DNA from: Yinghuangia aomiensis
GTDB taxonomy: Bacteria > Actinomycetota > Actinomycetes > Streptomycetales > Streptomycetaceae
NCBI RefSeq assembly: GCF_039542225.1
Contig: NZ_BAABHS010000007.1
Span: forward strand, 62,001 to 126,000
Length of the DNA: 64,000 nucleotides
Direction: 5' to 3'
Position 1 is the stretch's first letter. The number at the start of each line of letters is the position of its first letter. The position numbers and the translations under genes were made by a program. Of this stretch, positions 11,383 to 18,691 are shown one piece after another. The notes under the pieces are model-generated. The model saw only the letters and a list, made by a program, of their open reading frames with translations, ran no database searches and was not told the origin of the DNA.

Positions 11383-12621
11383 GTGACGCGGCAAGGACTG
11401 GAAGAGTGCACGGACGACGCACCGTCGTCGGACCGGCCGGCACCGGGCGCGGCGCCGCCGGACGGCGCCGTCGTCGAAGGGCCTTCCGGTACCGCGCGCC
11501 GCGGTTGGCCGCCGGCGGCCGTGTCCGTGGCGGCATATCTGATGCTGCTCTTCCTGTTCGTGGTGGACGTCGTCGCGGACCGTTCGGTTCCCGGCGCGGT
11601 CGCCTTGGGCGTCGTACCACCGCTGTTCGCCGCGCTGTGCACGGTGGCCGCGACGGTCCGCCTGGCGACCGCGGCGACCGCGCTGGCCGCCGTCCTCATC
11701 CTGCACTTCGAGCACACCACGCCCGCGGCGAAGGCGATCCATCTGGGGGTGGTCGTCGGCCTCGGCGCGGTCGGCGTATGGGGGTCCGCGACTCGTGCCA
11801 GGCACTCGGCGCAGCTCGGCAAAGCCCGTTCGGCCACGCTGATCCTGCAGCGCGCGGTGCTGGAGCCGATACCGGCCGAACTGCCCGGCTACGAAGTGTC
11901 GGCGCTGTACCTGCCCGCCGACACCGACGCCAAAGTCGGCGGCGACATGTTCGCCGTCGTGCGGTCCCGGCACGGCATGCGCGTGCTCATGGGCGACGTG
12001 CGCGGCAAAGGCATCGGGGCCATCACCACCGCGGCCACGCTGATGGCGTGCTTTCGCGAAGCGGCACACTACGAGCCGAGCCTGCCCGGTCTGGCGGCCC
12101 GGCTGGAGGAGCGAATAGCGCAGCTCGACGAGGACCGCGCCGGACCCGCCGACGAACGCTTCGCCACCGCCGTCCTGTTCGCCTTCGACGAGCCGCGCCA
12201 CCTGCGCATGCTGTCGTGCGGGCACACGCCGCCGGTGCACCTGCGCGGCGGACGCGCGGTCGAACTCGAACTCCCCGTCAACGCACCGCCGCTGGGCACC
12301 GCGGGGCTGTACGACGACATCGAGTACGCGGAGTACCGGGTCAGTTACGTCCCCGGCGACGTGCTCGTCGTGGTCACCGACGGCGTGACAGAAGCCCGCG
12401 ACCCGGCCGGCGGCTTCTACCCGTTCGGCGAACGCCTGGCCCGCTGGGCGCACCACGGCTCGCAGCGCATCGCCCACGAACTCATCACGGACGTGACGAT
12501 CCACACCGGCGGCCGCATGTCCGACGACGCCGCCGTGCTGGTGGTCCGCCGGGCCCTGCACGACCCTGGAGATCCGGGCGACTCGGGCGACTCGGGCGAC
12601 TCGCTGACGAAGGCGGCCTGA
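11383..12621 (+). CDS. Membrane-bound SpoIIE-type PP2C serine phosphatase
   Basis: Probable regulator phosphatase of the RsbU/SpoIIE family, which dephosphorylates anti-anti-sigma factors. About 412 aa: a short Pro/Ala-rich N-terminus, three or four hydrophobic segments (AAYLMLLFLFVVDVV, LFAALCTVAATVRLA, AIHLGVVVGLGAVGVWG), then a full PP2C domain with metal-binding motifs VGGDMFAVV, MGDVRGKGIGA, GHTPPVHL, VVTDGVTEA and MSDDAAVLVV. Several GTG codons could be the start; the one at 11383 has GGGTGAG just upstream. The C-terminus is a Gly-Asp-Ser repeat. The MHYT gene follows after 5 bases, so the two are co-transcribed. Target unknown; an RsbW-like ATPase is 18 kb away. Confidence 0.85.
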   Translation: MTRQGLEECTDDAPSSDRPAPGAAPPDGAVVEGPSGTARRGWPPAAVSVAAYLMLLFLFVVDVVADRSVPGAVALGVVPPLFAALCTVAATVRLATAATALAAVLILHFEHTTPAAKAIHLGVVVGLGAVGVWGSATRARHSAQLGKARSATLILQRAVLEPIPAELPGYEVSALYLPADTDAKVGGDMFAVVRSRHGMRVLMGDVRGKGIGAITTAATLMACFREAAHYEPSLPGLAARLEERIAQLDEDRAGPADERFATAVLFAFDEPRHLRMLSCGHTPPVHLRGGRAVELELPVNAPPLGTAGLYDDIEYAEYRVSYVPGDVLVVVTDGVTEARDPAGGFYPFGERLARWAHHGSQRIAHELITDVTIHTGGRMSDDAAVLVVRRALHDPGDPGDSGDSGDSLTKAA

Positions 12622-12626
12622 CCCCG

Positions 12627-13442
12627 GTGGCCCACATCGACCAGTTCTCCGCAGGGCCGGTCACCCCGATCGCGGCGTATCTCGTCGCCTGCGTCGGTTC
12701 CGCGCTGGGCCTGGTGTGCACCACCCGGGCCCACGGCGCGCACGGCTGGGCCCGCCGACGCTGGTTCGCCCTCGGCGCGTTCGCCATCGGCGGCACGGGC
12801 ATCTGGGCGACGCACTTCGTCGCGATGCTCGGCTTCGCCGTCGGCGGCACCCCGATCCGCTACGACGTCGCCCTCACGATGGCCAGTCTCGTCGTCGCCG
12901 TCGCGGTGGTCGCCGCGGGCTTGAGCATCGCCGCCCGCGACACGGGCCGGCCGCTGGTCCTCGCGGCGGGCGGCACCGTCACCGGGTGCGGCATCGCGAC
13001 GATGCACTACGTCGGCATGGCCGCGATGCGCATGCGCGGGCACGCGTCGTATGCCCCGGGCACGGTCGCCCTGTCGGTGATGGTCGCGGTGGTCGCCGCG
13101 ACGATCGCCCTGTACGCGGCGCTCAACGTGCGCAGCCTCGGCTCGATCGCGGGCGCGGCCCTGGCGATGGGCGTCGCCGTCGGCGGCATGCACTACATGG
13201 GCATGACCGCGATCTCGGTGCGTCTGGCGCCCGCCGACGCGCCGCTGACCGGCGCCGACTCGCCGCACCTGCTGCTGCCGCTGGTCATCGGGCTGACCGT
13301 GTGCACGGTCGCGGCACTGTTCCTGGTCGGCTGGCATCCGGCACCGGTCGAGGACGACGAGGGCGAGGACGAGGCGGTGGAGCCGTCCGCGCCGGAGGCC
13401 GCCGGGCCGGTCACGATCGAGCGGATCCCCGCCGGGGAGTAG
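12627..13442 (+). CDS. MHYT-domain integral membrane protein
   Basis: The 271-aa protein is a seven-TM MHYT domain: conserved motifs THFVAMLGF, MHYVGMAAM and MHYMGMTAI are spaced across alternating membrane segments. MHYT domains are proposed from sequence to bind copper and sense O2, CO or NO. Here the domain has no GGDEF, EAL or kinase partner in the same chain; the tail is an acidic ~45-residue stretch. The GTG at 12627 is 5 bases past the phosphatase stop, so the MHYT protein could feed a signal to the phosphatase; that link is inference. Confidence 0.85.
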   Translation: MAHIDQFSAGPVTPIAAYLVACVGSALGLVCTTRAHGAHGWARRRWFALGAFAIGGTGIWATHFVAMLGFAVGGTPIRYDVALTMASLVVAVAVVAAGLSIAARDTGRPLVLAAGGTVTGCGIATMHYVGMAAMRMRGHASYAPGTVALSVMVAVVAATIALYAALNVRSLGSIAGAALAMGVAVGGMHYMGMTAISVRLAPADAPLTGADSPHLLLPLVIGLTVCTVAALFLVGWHPAPVEDDEGEDEAVEPSAPEAAGPVTIERIPAGE

Positions 13443-13543
13443 CCGGCGCGCCGTCTTCGTCGCCCTCACCCCGGCCGGCCGGACAGCCGTCACCGGGGCC
13501 TTCGCCGGCCGCCTGCGCTCCCCCGGGTCTCCCGCCCGGGTCC

Positions 13544-13912
13544 TCAGGCCGAGATGTAATGCAGGATCACGTTGTGGACGTGCTTGCTCTTCTCCTCGCC
13601 GCGGAACTCGACCTCGTAATTGTGGTGGCCGACGCCGATCGCTATGTGGCCGGAGGAGAAGAACGAGCCCGCGAAGGACTTGTTCGACACCATCGAGATG
13701 CTGCTGATCTTGGAGTAGGGGATCGACGTGATGGCGATCTTCTTCCCCACGAAGCTGTTGTCCTGGATGATCACGCGGCGGTCGGTCAGGCCGATGAAGC
13801 CGGTGCCCACGCCGATCGCGTCGTAGACGGCGATCACTTGCTCGCCGGGCATGAGGCCGCTCTGGATCTTCTCCAGCTGTTCCCGCCGGTCGTACGCGAT
13901 ATTCCCGCTCAT
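13544..13912 (-). CDS. Bacterial PH-domain protein
   Basis: A 122-aa soluble protein: LMPGEQVIAVYDAIGVGTG, GLTDRRVIIQDNSFVGKKIA and IPYSKISSISMVSNKS, with a final amphipathic helix, fit the bacterial pleckstrin-homology fold of short PH_4-like proteins. These form oligomeric rings in known structures, but cellular roles are mostly unknown. ATG at 13912 starts MSGNIAYDRREQLEK. Its codon use is noticeably less G/C-extreme than the neighbours, with many Ile, Ser and Lys. It lies between the convergent MHYT gene and the Cds1-like gene. Confidence 0.8.
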   Translation of the reverse strand: MSGNIAYDRREQLEKIQSGLMPGEQVIAVYDAIGVGTGFIGLTDRRVIIQDNSFVGKKIAITSIPYSKISSISMVSNKSFAGSFFSSGHIAIGVGHHNYEVEFRGEEKSKHVHNVILHYISA

Positions 13913-13946
13913 ACCCGGCAGCGTAGCGGCGGGTCCGGGCTTCCCG

Positions 13947-15062
13947 TCAGGGTGCCCGCCACTCCCCCGTGGCCTGGAGGTGCTCCAGCGCGGCGGTGAA
14001 CGGGCCGATGTCCAGGCCCTGTTCGGCGAGCCAGCCGTCGGAGTAGTAGGAGTGGGCGTAGCGTTCGCCGCCGTCGCACAGCAGCGTGACGATGGAGCCG
14101 GTGCGTCCGGCCGCCCGCATTTCCGCGACGAGCTGCAGCGCGCCCCACAGGTTGGTGCCCGTCGACCCGCCCGCCTTGCGGCCGGTCAGCCGGTGCAGGT
14201 GCCGCATCGCGGCGATGGACGCCGCGTCCGGGACCTTGAGCATGCGTTCGACGACCTCGGGCACGAAGCTCGGCTCCACGCGCGGCCGGCCGATGCCCTC
14301 GATGCGGGAGGCGGCGTTGACCGTGTAGCCGGGGTCGTGGCCCGTCCAGCCGTCGAAGAAGGCCGAGTTCTCCGGGTCGACGACCATCAGGCACGTGTCG
14401 TGGCACTGGTAGTGGACGTACCGGCCGATCGTCGCGCTGGTGCCGCCGGTGCCCGCGCTGACCACGATCCACGTCGGGATCGGGTGCCGCTCCTCCGCCA
14501 TCTGGCCGAAGATCGACTCGGCGATGTTGTTGTTGCCGCGCCAGTCGGTGGCGCGTTCGGCATACGTGAACTGGTCCATGTAGTGGCCGCCGGTCTCCTC
14601 GGCGAGGCGCCGGGAGACGTCGTACACCGTCGCCGGGTCGTCGACGAGGTGGCAGGTGCCGCCGTAGAACTCGATCAGCTCGATCTTCTCCGGGCTGGTC
14701 TTCTTGCTCATCACCGCGATGAACGGCAGGCCGAGCATGCGCGCGAAGTACGCCTCGGACACCGCGGTCGACCCGGACGACGCCTCGATGACCGTGGTGC
14801 CCTCGCGGATCCAGCCGTTGCACAGCCCGTAGAGGAACAGCGAGCGGGCCAGCCGGTGCTTGAGGCTGCCGGTCGGGTGCGTCGACTCGTCCTTCAGGTA
14901 CAGGTCGATGCCCCACTCGGGCGGCAGCGGATAGACGAGCAGGTGGGTGTCCGCCGAGCGGTTCGCGTCCGCGTTGACCTTGCGCACCGCTTCGCTGACC
15001 CATCCGCGGGTGCGGCTGCAGACGCGGTCCACGTCCTGTCCGGCCACCGGCTGCATGCCCAC
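13947..15062 (-). CDS. PLP-dependent cysteine synthase-family protein (Cds1-like L-cysteine desulfhydrase)
   Basis: Fold-type II pyridoxal-phosphate enzyme of 371 aa. The likely Schiff-base lysine is in DESTHPTGSLKHRLAR, the phosphate and substrate loops include VIEASSGSTAVSEAYFA, and the C-terminus has RKAGGSTGTNLWGALQL and TLLCDGGERYAHSYY. This architecture matches the actinobacterial Cds1 subgroup, which releases H2S, pyruvate and ammonia from cysteine, rather than CysK or CysM. The GTG at 15062 is favoured because GAGGAG is 5 bases upstream; the frame is open for 72 more codons. Divergent from the sigma-factor gene. Exact reaction is inference from the subgroup. Confidence 0.82.
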   Translation of the reverse strand: MGMQPVAGQDVDRVCSRTRGWVSEAVRKVNADANRSADTHLLVYPLPPEWGIDLYLKDESTHPTGSLKHRLARSLFLYGLCNGWIREGTTVIEASSGSTAVSEAYFARMLGLPFIAVMSKKTSPEKIELIEFYGGTCHLVDDPATVYDVSRRLAEETGGHYMDQFTYAERATDWRGNNNIAESIFGQMAEERHPIPTWIVVSAGTGGTSATIGRYVHYQCHDTCLMVVDPENSAFFDGWTGHDPGYTVNAASRIEGIGRPRVEPSFVPEVVERMLKVPDAASIAAMRHLHRLTGRKAGGSTGTNLWGALQLVAEMRAAGRTGSIVTLLCDGGERYAHSYYSDGWLAEQGLDIGPFTAALEHLQATGEWRAP

Positions 15063-15226
15063 TGCGACTCCTCGAGGATGATCGATTGCGCACCAGCGTA
15101 CGACCCGGCCGAGAAATTTCCGCCGACCGTGTGACACACCTCCGCCGTCGCAGCGTCGGAACGGGTGTAGGCCCACAGCGGCCCAGAAAGCACCACAACG
15201 AGCCATACGGCGACGAGGGCGAGGCG

Positions 15227-15727
15227 ATGGCAACAGACCCGGACGAATTCCTGGAATTCGCCACGGCGCGCAGCGCACAGCTTTTCCGCACGGCGTGGCT
15301 GCTGAGCGGCGACTGGCATCTCGCGGAAGACCTGGTGCAGATCACGCTCGGGAAGCTCTACCGGTCGTGGAAGCGCGTGAAGGCCGCGGACAGTCCCGAC
15401 GCGTACGCACGCACCGTGCTGACCCGCAGCTACCTGTCCTGGCGGCGGCGGCGCAGCAGCACCGAGACCGCGTACGGCAGCATCCCCGAGGCGGCGGGCC
15501 GGGAACTCGACCCGGCGCTGCGGATGACCCTGCTGAAGGGACTGGCGCAGCTGTCCCCCAAGGACCGCACGGTCCTGGTGCTGCGCTACTGGGAGGACCT
15601 GAGCGTCGAGCAGACGGCCCGGCAGATGGGCTGTTCGCAGGGTGCGGTGCGGAACCGGACGATGCGCGCGCTGGAGCGGCTGCGCGGCGTCCTGGGCACC
15701 GACCTCCAGCACTTGGCGGCGGCGTGA
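15227..15727 (+). CDS. SigE-family (ECF-like) RNA polymerase sigma factor
   Basis: A 166-aa sigma factor. Region 2 is FATARSAQLFRTAWLLSGDW with HLAEDLVQITLGKLYRSW, and region 4 is LAQLSPKDRTVLVLRYWEDL, SVEQTARQMGCSQGAVRN, TMRALERLRG. This fits the 'SigE family' subgroup common in Streptomyces, where dozens occur per genome. Start at ATG 15227 (MATDPDEFLEF) with a GAGGGCGAGG purine-rich site upstream. The next gene, a single-TM exported protein, lies 169 bases downstream and is probably the cognate partner. Two identical palindromes sit between the two genes. Confidence 0.9.
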   Translation: MATDPDEFLEFATARSAQLFRTAWLLSGDWHLAEDLVQITLGKLYRSWKRVKAADSPDAYARTVLTRSYLSWRRRRSSTETAYGSIPEAAGRELDPALRMTLLKGLAQLSPKDRTVLVLRYWEDLSVEQTARQMGCSQGAVRNRTMRALERLRGVLGTDLQHLAAA

Positions 15728-15798
15728 GCGCCGACCGCCCCACGCGAGACAGCAGTGGCCGCGGCCCGGGTTCCGGGCGGGCCGGGCCCGCCGGAACG

Positions 15799-15850
15799 GC
15801 CGTACGGCGGGACCACACCCCGAGCATTTCCGCGCGCCGCGCCGTACGGC
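15799..15850. promoter_or_regulatory. Twin palindromes GCCGTACGGC between sigma factor and partner gene
   Basis: The perfect 10-bp palindrome GCCGTACGGC occurs at 15799-15808 and again at 15841-15850, centres 42 bp apart (four helical turns), in the 169-base gap. The arrangement would suit a dimeric regulator binding the same DNA face twice. No protein is known for it. Confidence 0.3.
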
Positions 15851-15896
15851 GGCACGCGACCCACGCATCCGGACGCACCCAGGAGACGGTGACCCG

Positions 15897-16841
15897 ATGA
15901 CCAACCAGTACGAAACCCCCGAGGCGGAAAGCCTGTCCTCGGCCATGCACGCGGCGACGTCCGCGTTCCAGCCGCCGACGGCCGCCCTCGTGCGCGGCGG
16001 TATGGCGCGCGGCAAGAAGTTCCAGTCGCTCCGCCGCATGCAGGTGGCGGGCGCGGCGTTCGCGGTCGTCGCGGCGGCGGGCGTCGGCACGGCCGTGCTC
16101 TCCACCAGCAGCGGCGGCGACCAGAAGGCATCGGTCGCGGCGCAGCCCCCCGCGGTGAGCCAGGCCGCTCCGCAGCAGGCGCCGCAGCCGGCCAAGCTCA
16201 CCGCGCAGGCGGCGCTGGACGCGCTGAAGCAGTTGCTGCCGGCCGGGTACACGGTGTCCGACGTGAAGCTGCGGGACGCCGACACCGGGGCGCGCGGCGA
16301 CACGAGCGTGTCGGTGGAGGCGCTGGTCGACCCGGGCGACGGCAAGGCCACGACGCTCTACCTGGCGCTGCGTCCGGGCGCGACCGCGGGCGACAACGCC
16401 TGCTGGACGTTCACCGCCGGCACCGGCATCTGGTGCAAGAACGAGACCCTGCCGAACGGCACACTGCGTCTCGAGCAGAACCGCGAGTACCCGGCGTCGG
16501 AGAGCACCGCCGACGGCAAGGCCGGCATCAACGGCCGTGGCGCCAAGGTGTGGAGCGTGAGCCTGTCCCGCACCGACGGTGTGGCCGTCTACGCGAACAC
16601 CACCAACGCCGCGGGCGAGAAGACCGGCAAGGACGTCCGCACCGACCCGCCGCTGACGACCGACCAGCTCAAGGCGATCGTCACCGCGCCGGTGTGGAAC
16701 ACCCTGGCCGGGCCGGACAGTATGGCCTCGGTCCAAATGCCGAAGTCGGGCGACCGGCCGCAGACCAAGGACCTGCCGGACCCGGAGAAGGCGGCGGCCG
16801 GCGCCGCGGCCGCGAACGGCGGGGCCGGCAAGAACGGCTGA
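15897..16841 (+). CDS. Single-TM exported protein, probable anti-sigma-like partner of the SigE-type factor
   Basis: A 314-aa protein with a cytoplasmic N-terminus of about 50 residues, one membrane segment (QVAGAAFAVVAAAGVGTAVL), a Pro/Gln/Ala linker and a folded exported domain containing AQAALDALKQLLPAGYTVS and WSVSLSRTDGVAVYANTTN. Topology and position right after a sigma factor are those of membrane anti-sigma partners in Streptomyces, but no zinc anti-sigma motif (HxxxCxxC) is visible, so the role is inference. ATG 15897 follows AGGAGA. The C-terminus ends in a Gly/Ala tail. A strong terminator follows. Confidence 0.75.
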   Translation: MTNQYETPEAESLSSAMHAATSAFQPPTAALVRGGMARGKKFQSLRRMQVAGAAFAVVAAAGVGTAVLSTSSGGDQKASVAAQPPAVSQAAPQQAPQPAKLTAQAALDALKQLLPAGYTVSDVKLRDADTGARGDTSVSVEALVDPGDGKATTLYLALRPGATAGDNACWTFTAGTGIWCKNETLPNGTLRLEQNREYPASESTADGKAGINGRGAKVWSVSLSRTDGVAVYANTTNAAGEKTGKDVRTDPPLTTDQLKAIVTAPVWNTLAGPDSMASVQMPKSGDRPQTKDLPDPEKAAAGAAAANGGAGKNG

Positions 16842-16855
16842 CCATCCGATCGGCC

Positions 16856-16898
16856 GGAGGGCCCGCTGCGTGTGCTGTCCGCACGCGGCGGGCCCTCC
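16856..16898 (+). terminator. Intrinsic terminator of the sigma-factor operon
   Basis: Inverted repeat GGAGGGCCCGC and GCGGGCCCTCC (11 bp) with additional pairing CGTG/CACG inside, starting 15 bases after the stop of the exported protein gene. Confidence 0.75.
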
Positions 16899-16956
16899 GC
16901 ATGCGCCCGTCCGCACAACCCGTTGGGCCGGACGGCGCAGTCGGGCGGATCACGCG

Positions 16957-16988
16957 GATGCAGCAATGCGGGTGTGATGCAGCGATGC
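16957..16988. repeat. 13-bp direct repeats upstream of the microprotein gene
   Basis: GATGCAGCAATGC (16957-16969) and GATGCAGCGATGC (16976-16988) match at 12 of 13 positions with 19-bp spacing, 45 bases before the microprotein start. They may be a regulator's half-sites. Confidence 0.4.
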
Positions 16989-17032
16989 ATTGAGTACCAG
17001 ACCGTCCGACGTGTCTTTCGTAGGAGGTTCTG

Positions 17033-17194
17033 GTGCCGTACGGATCCGTTTCCGCCCCTGGGGGCGTCCTGGCCGCGACCGGCCTCGCGACCGGGCAGGT
17101 CTGGCTGGTCGTCGTCAGCCTGCTGCTGGTCCTGGCCGGTGTGCTGCTCGTCCGTCTGTCCTTCCGCCGCGGCCGCAGCCCGTTCGCACGGTGA
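17033..17194 (+). CDS. 53-aa membrane microprotein with LAxTG sortase-type signal
   Basis: The GTG at 17033 has a strong AGGAGG site 5 bases upstream. The peptide reads VPYGSVSAPGGVLAATGLAT, then one long hydrophobic helix (QVWLVVVSLLLVLAGVLLV) and an arginine-rich end, RLSFRRGRSPFAR. The LAATG pentapeptide, helix and basic tail form a textbook C-terminal sorting signal; LAxTG is the form preferred by actinobacterial class E sortases. Almost nothing precedes the signal, so the protein is essentially a bare sorting signal. Its stop overlaps the glycosyltransferase start (GTGA), indicating translational coupling. No sortase gene is in the window. Confidence 0.8.
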   Translation: MPYGSVSAPGGVLAATGLATGQVWLVVVSLLLVLAGVLLVRLSFRRGRSPFAR

Positions 17195-18603
17195 CGGCGC
17201 AGGCTGCGCTTCAAGGACGGTGGCCCGGCGTCGGCGTCCTGCCGCGGGCCTGGCACGGCTCGTCCTGGCGGCTCGTGGTCTTGGGCGTACTGCCCTGTGC
17301 CGCGTTCACCGCCTGGGGCCTGGCGCATGCGGTCGCGGTGCTGAGCGGCCTGGGCCACGGGGAGATGTCCGGCGTGCTGGCGATGCCGTGGCTGGTGTCC
17401 TTCTTCCTGCTGTGGTGGGTCCCGGTGTCGTGGCTCGAACGCCCGCGCAGACCGGCCTCCGCCGCCGGACAGGCGGACGTCGACGCGCTGACCGTCACCG
17501 TCCAGGTGCCCGTGTACAACGAAGACCCGGGCGCGCTGCGCGCCTGCCTGCACTCCGTCCTCGTGCAGTCCCGGCAGGTGGCCCGGGTGCGCGTGGTCGA
17601 CGACGGCTCCGTCCACCCGGACGGCACGCCGATGGACTACGCCGACGTCCGGGCGGAACTGTTCGAACGCGCCGCGGCCATCGGCGTCGAGGTGACGTGG
17701 GACCGCACCGTGAACCGCGGCAAACGGCACGCCCAGATGTACGTCCTCGCCGACGACGACGCCGACATCTTCGTCACCCTCGACAGTGATTCCGTCCTGG
17801 ACGCGGAAGCCGTCGCGGAAGGGCTCAAACCGTTCGCCGACCCCGGCGTGCAGTCCGTCGCGGGGCAGGTCGTCGTCCTCAACCACGACGCCAACGCCCT
17901 CACGCGGCTGATCAACCTGCTGTACCTGCCGTTCACCCGCGGCCTGCGCAGCGCCCAGTCGGTGCTGCGCCGGGTCACCATCAACTCCGGGACCCTGGCG
18001 TTCTACCGGGCCGACGTGGTCCGCAACGCCGCCGGGGCCTACGAGAACGAGCAGTTCCGCGGGCGCCCCATGCAGATGAACGACGACTCCATGCTCACCT
18101 TCTACGCGCTCCTCGCCGGCGACACCGTGCACCAGCCGTCGTCGCTGGTCTTCACCCTCGCCCCCGAACGGTTCCGGCATTACATGCGCCAGCAGATGCG
18201 TTGGATGCGCGGCACGACCGTGCGCCACCTGTGGTGGCTGCGTTACATGCCGGCGAACGGCGTCGTGTTCTGGAGCACCGTCGGCGAATACCTGCACCTC
18301 GTCCTCGGCATCACGATCCCCGCCGTGCTGATCGTGGTCCCCGAATACCGGGCGCACCTCGGCACCGTCGCCGTCCTCGCCCTGGCCATCGGCGTCGCCA
18401 TGAGCTACCTGACGGCATTGCGCCTGTTCACCGTGACCCGCACCGACATGACCGGGACGCAGACGGCCCTGCTGTTCGCCGCCGCACCGATCGCGGCGCT
18501 GTGGCGGGCGGTGCTCCTGCGGCCGGTCTACTGGTACGCCATGGCGACGTGCACCCGGATCAGCCGCTGGGGCACCCGGGACGGCGTCGAAGTCCGGCTG
18601 TGA
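17191..18603 (+). CDS. Processive family-2 glycosyltransferase (hyaluronan/cellulose synthase-like)
   Basis: A 470-aa membrane glycosyltransferase that should polymerise or transfer a sugar from a UDP-sugar at the inner membrane face. Two N-terminal TM segments (about 27-50 and 62-80) precede the GT2 domain: VQVPVYNED (105-112), VVDDGS (135-140), VNRGKRHAQ (174-182), DSDS (198-201), NDDSML and the processive-enzyme motif QQMRW (334-338). Four or so C-terminal TM segments follow. The GTG at 17191 overlaps the microprotein stop by 4 bases, which fixes the start; the open frame upstream is not coding. The polymer is unknown; the QxxRW motif makes a chain product likely. Confidence 0.88.
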   Translation: MTAQAALQGRWPGVGVLPRAWHGSSWRLVVLGVLPCAAFTAWGLAHAVAVLSGLGHGEMSGVLAMPWLVSFFLLWWVPVSWLERPRRPASAAGQADVDALTVTVQVPVYNEDPGALRACLHSVLVQSRQVARVRVVDDGSVHPDGTPMDYADVRAELFERAAAIGVEVTWDRTVNRGKRHAQMYVLADDDADIFVTLDSDSVLDAEAVAEGLKPFADPGVQSVAGQVVVLNHDANALTRLINLLYLPFTRGLRSAQSVLRRVTINSGTLAFYRADVVRNAAGAYENEQFRGRPMQMNDDSMLTFYALLAGDTVHQPSSLVFTLAPERFRHYMRQQMRWMRGTTVRHLWWLRYMPANGVVFWSTVGEYLHLVLGITIPAVLIVVPEYRAHLGTVAVLALAIGVAMSYLTALRLFTVTRTDMTGTQTALLFAAAPIAALWRAVLLRPVYWYAMATCTRISRWGTRDGVEVRL

Positions 18604-18691
18604 CCCGGCAGCGCGCCTCCCCCCGGCGTTCTCCCGGCGCGCCCGCGGTGACAAGCTGTGCCTCCGGCAGACCGGAAGGGGCAGTGGACGG

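Noticed and set aside
13441..13543. Terminator between MHYT and PH-domain genes
   Set aside because: Several CCCGGG and GGCCGG repeats are present but no single convincing stem with loop and T-run.
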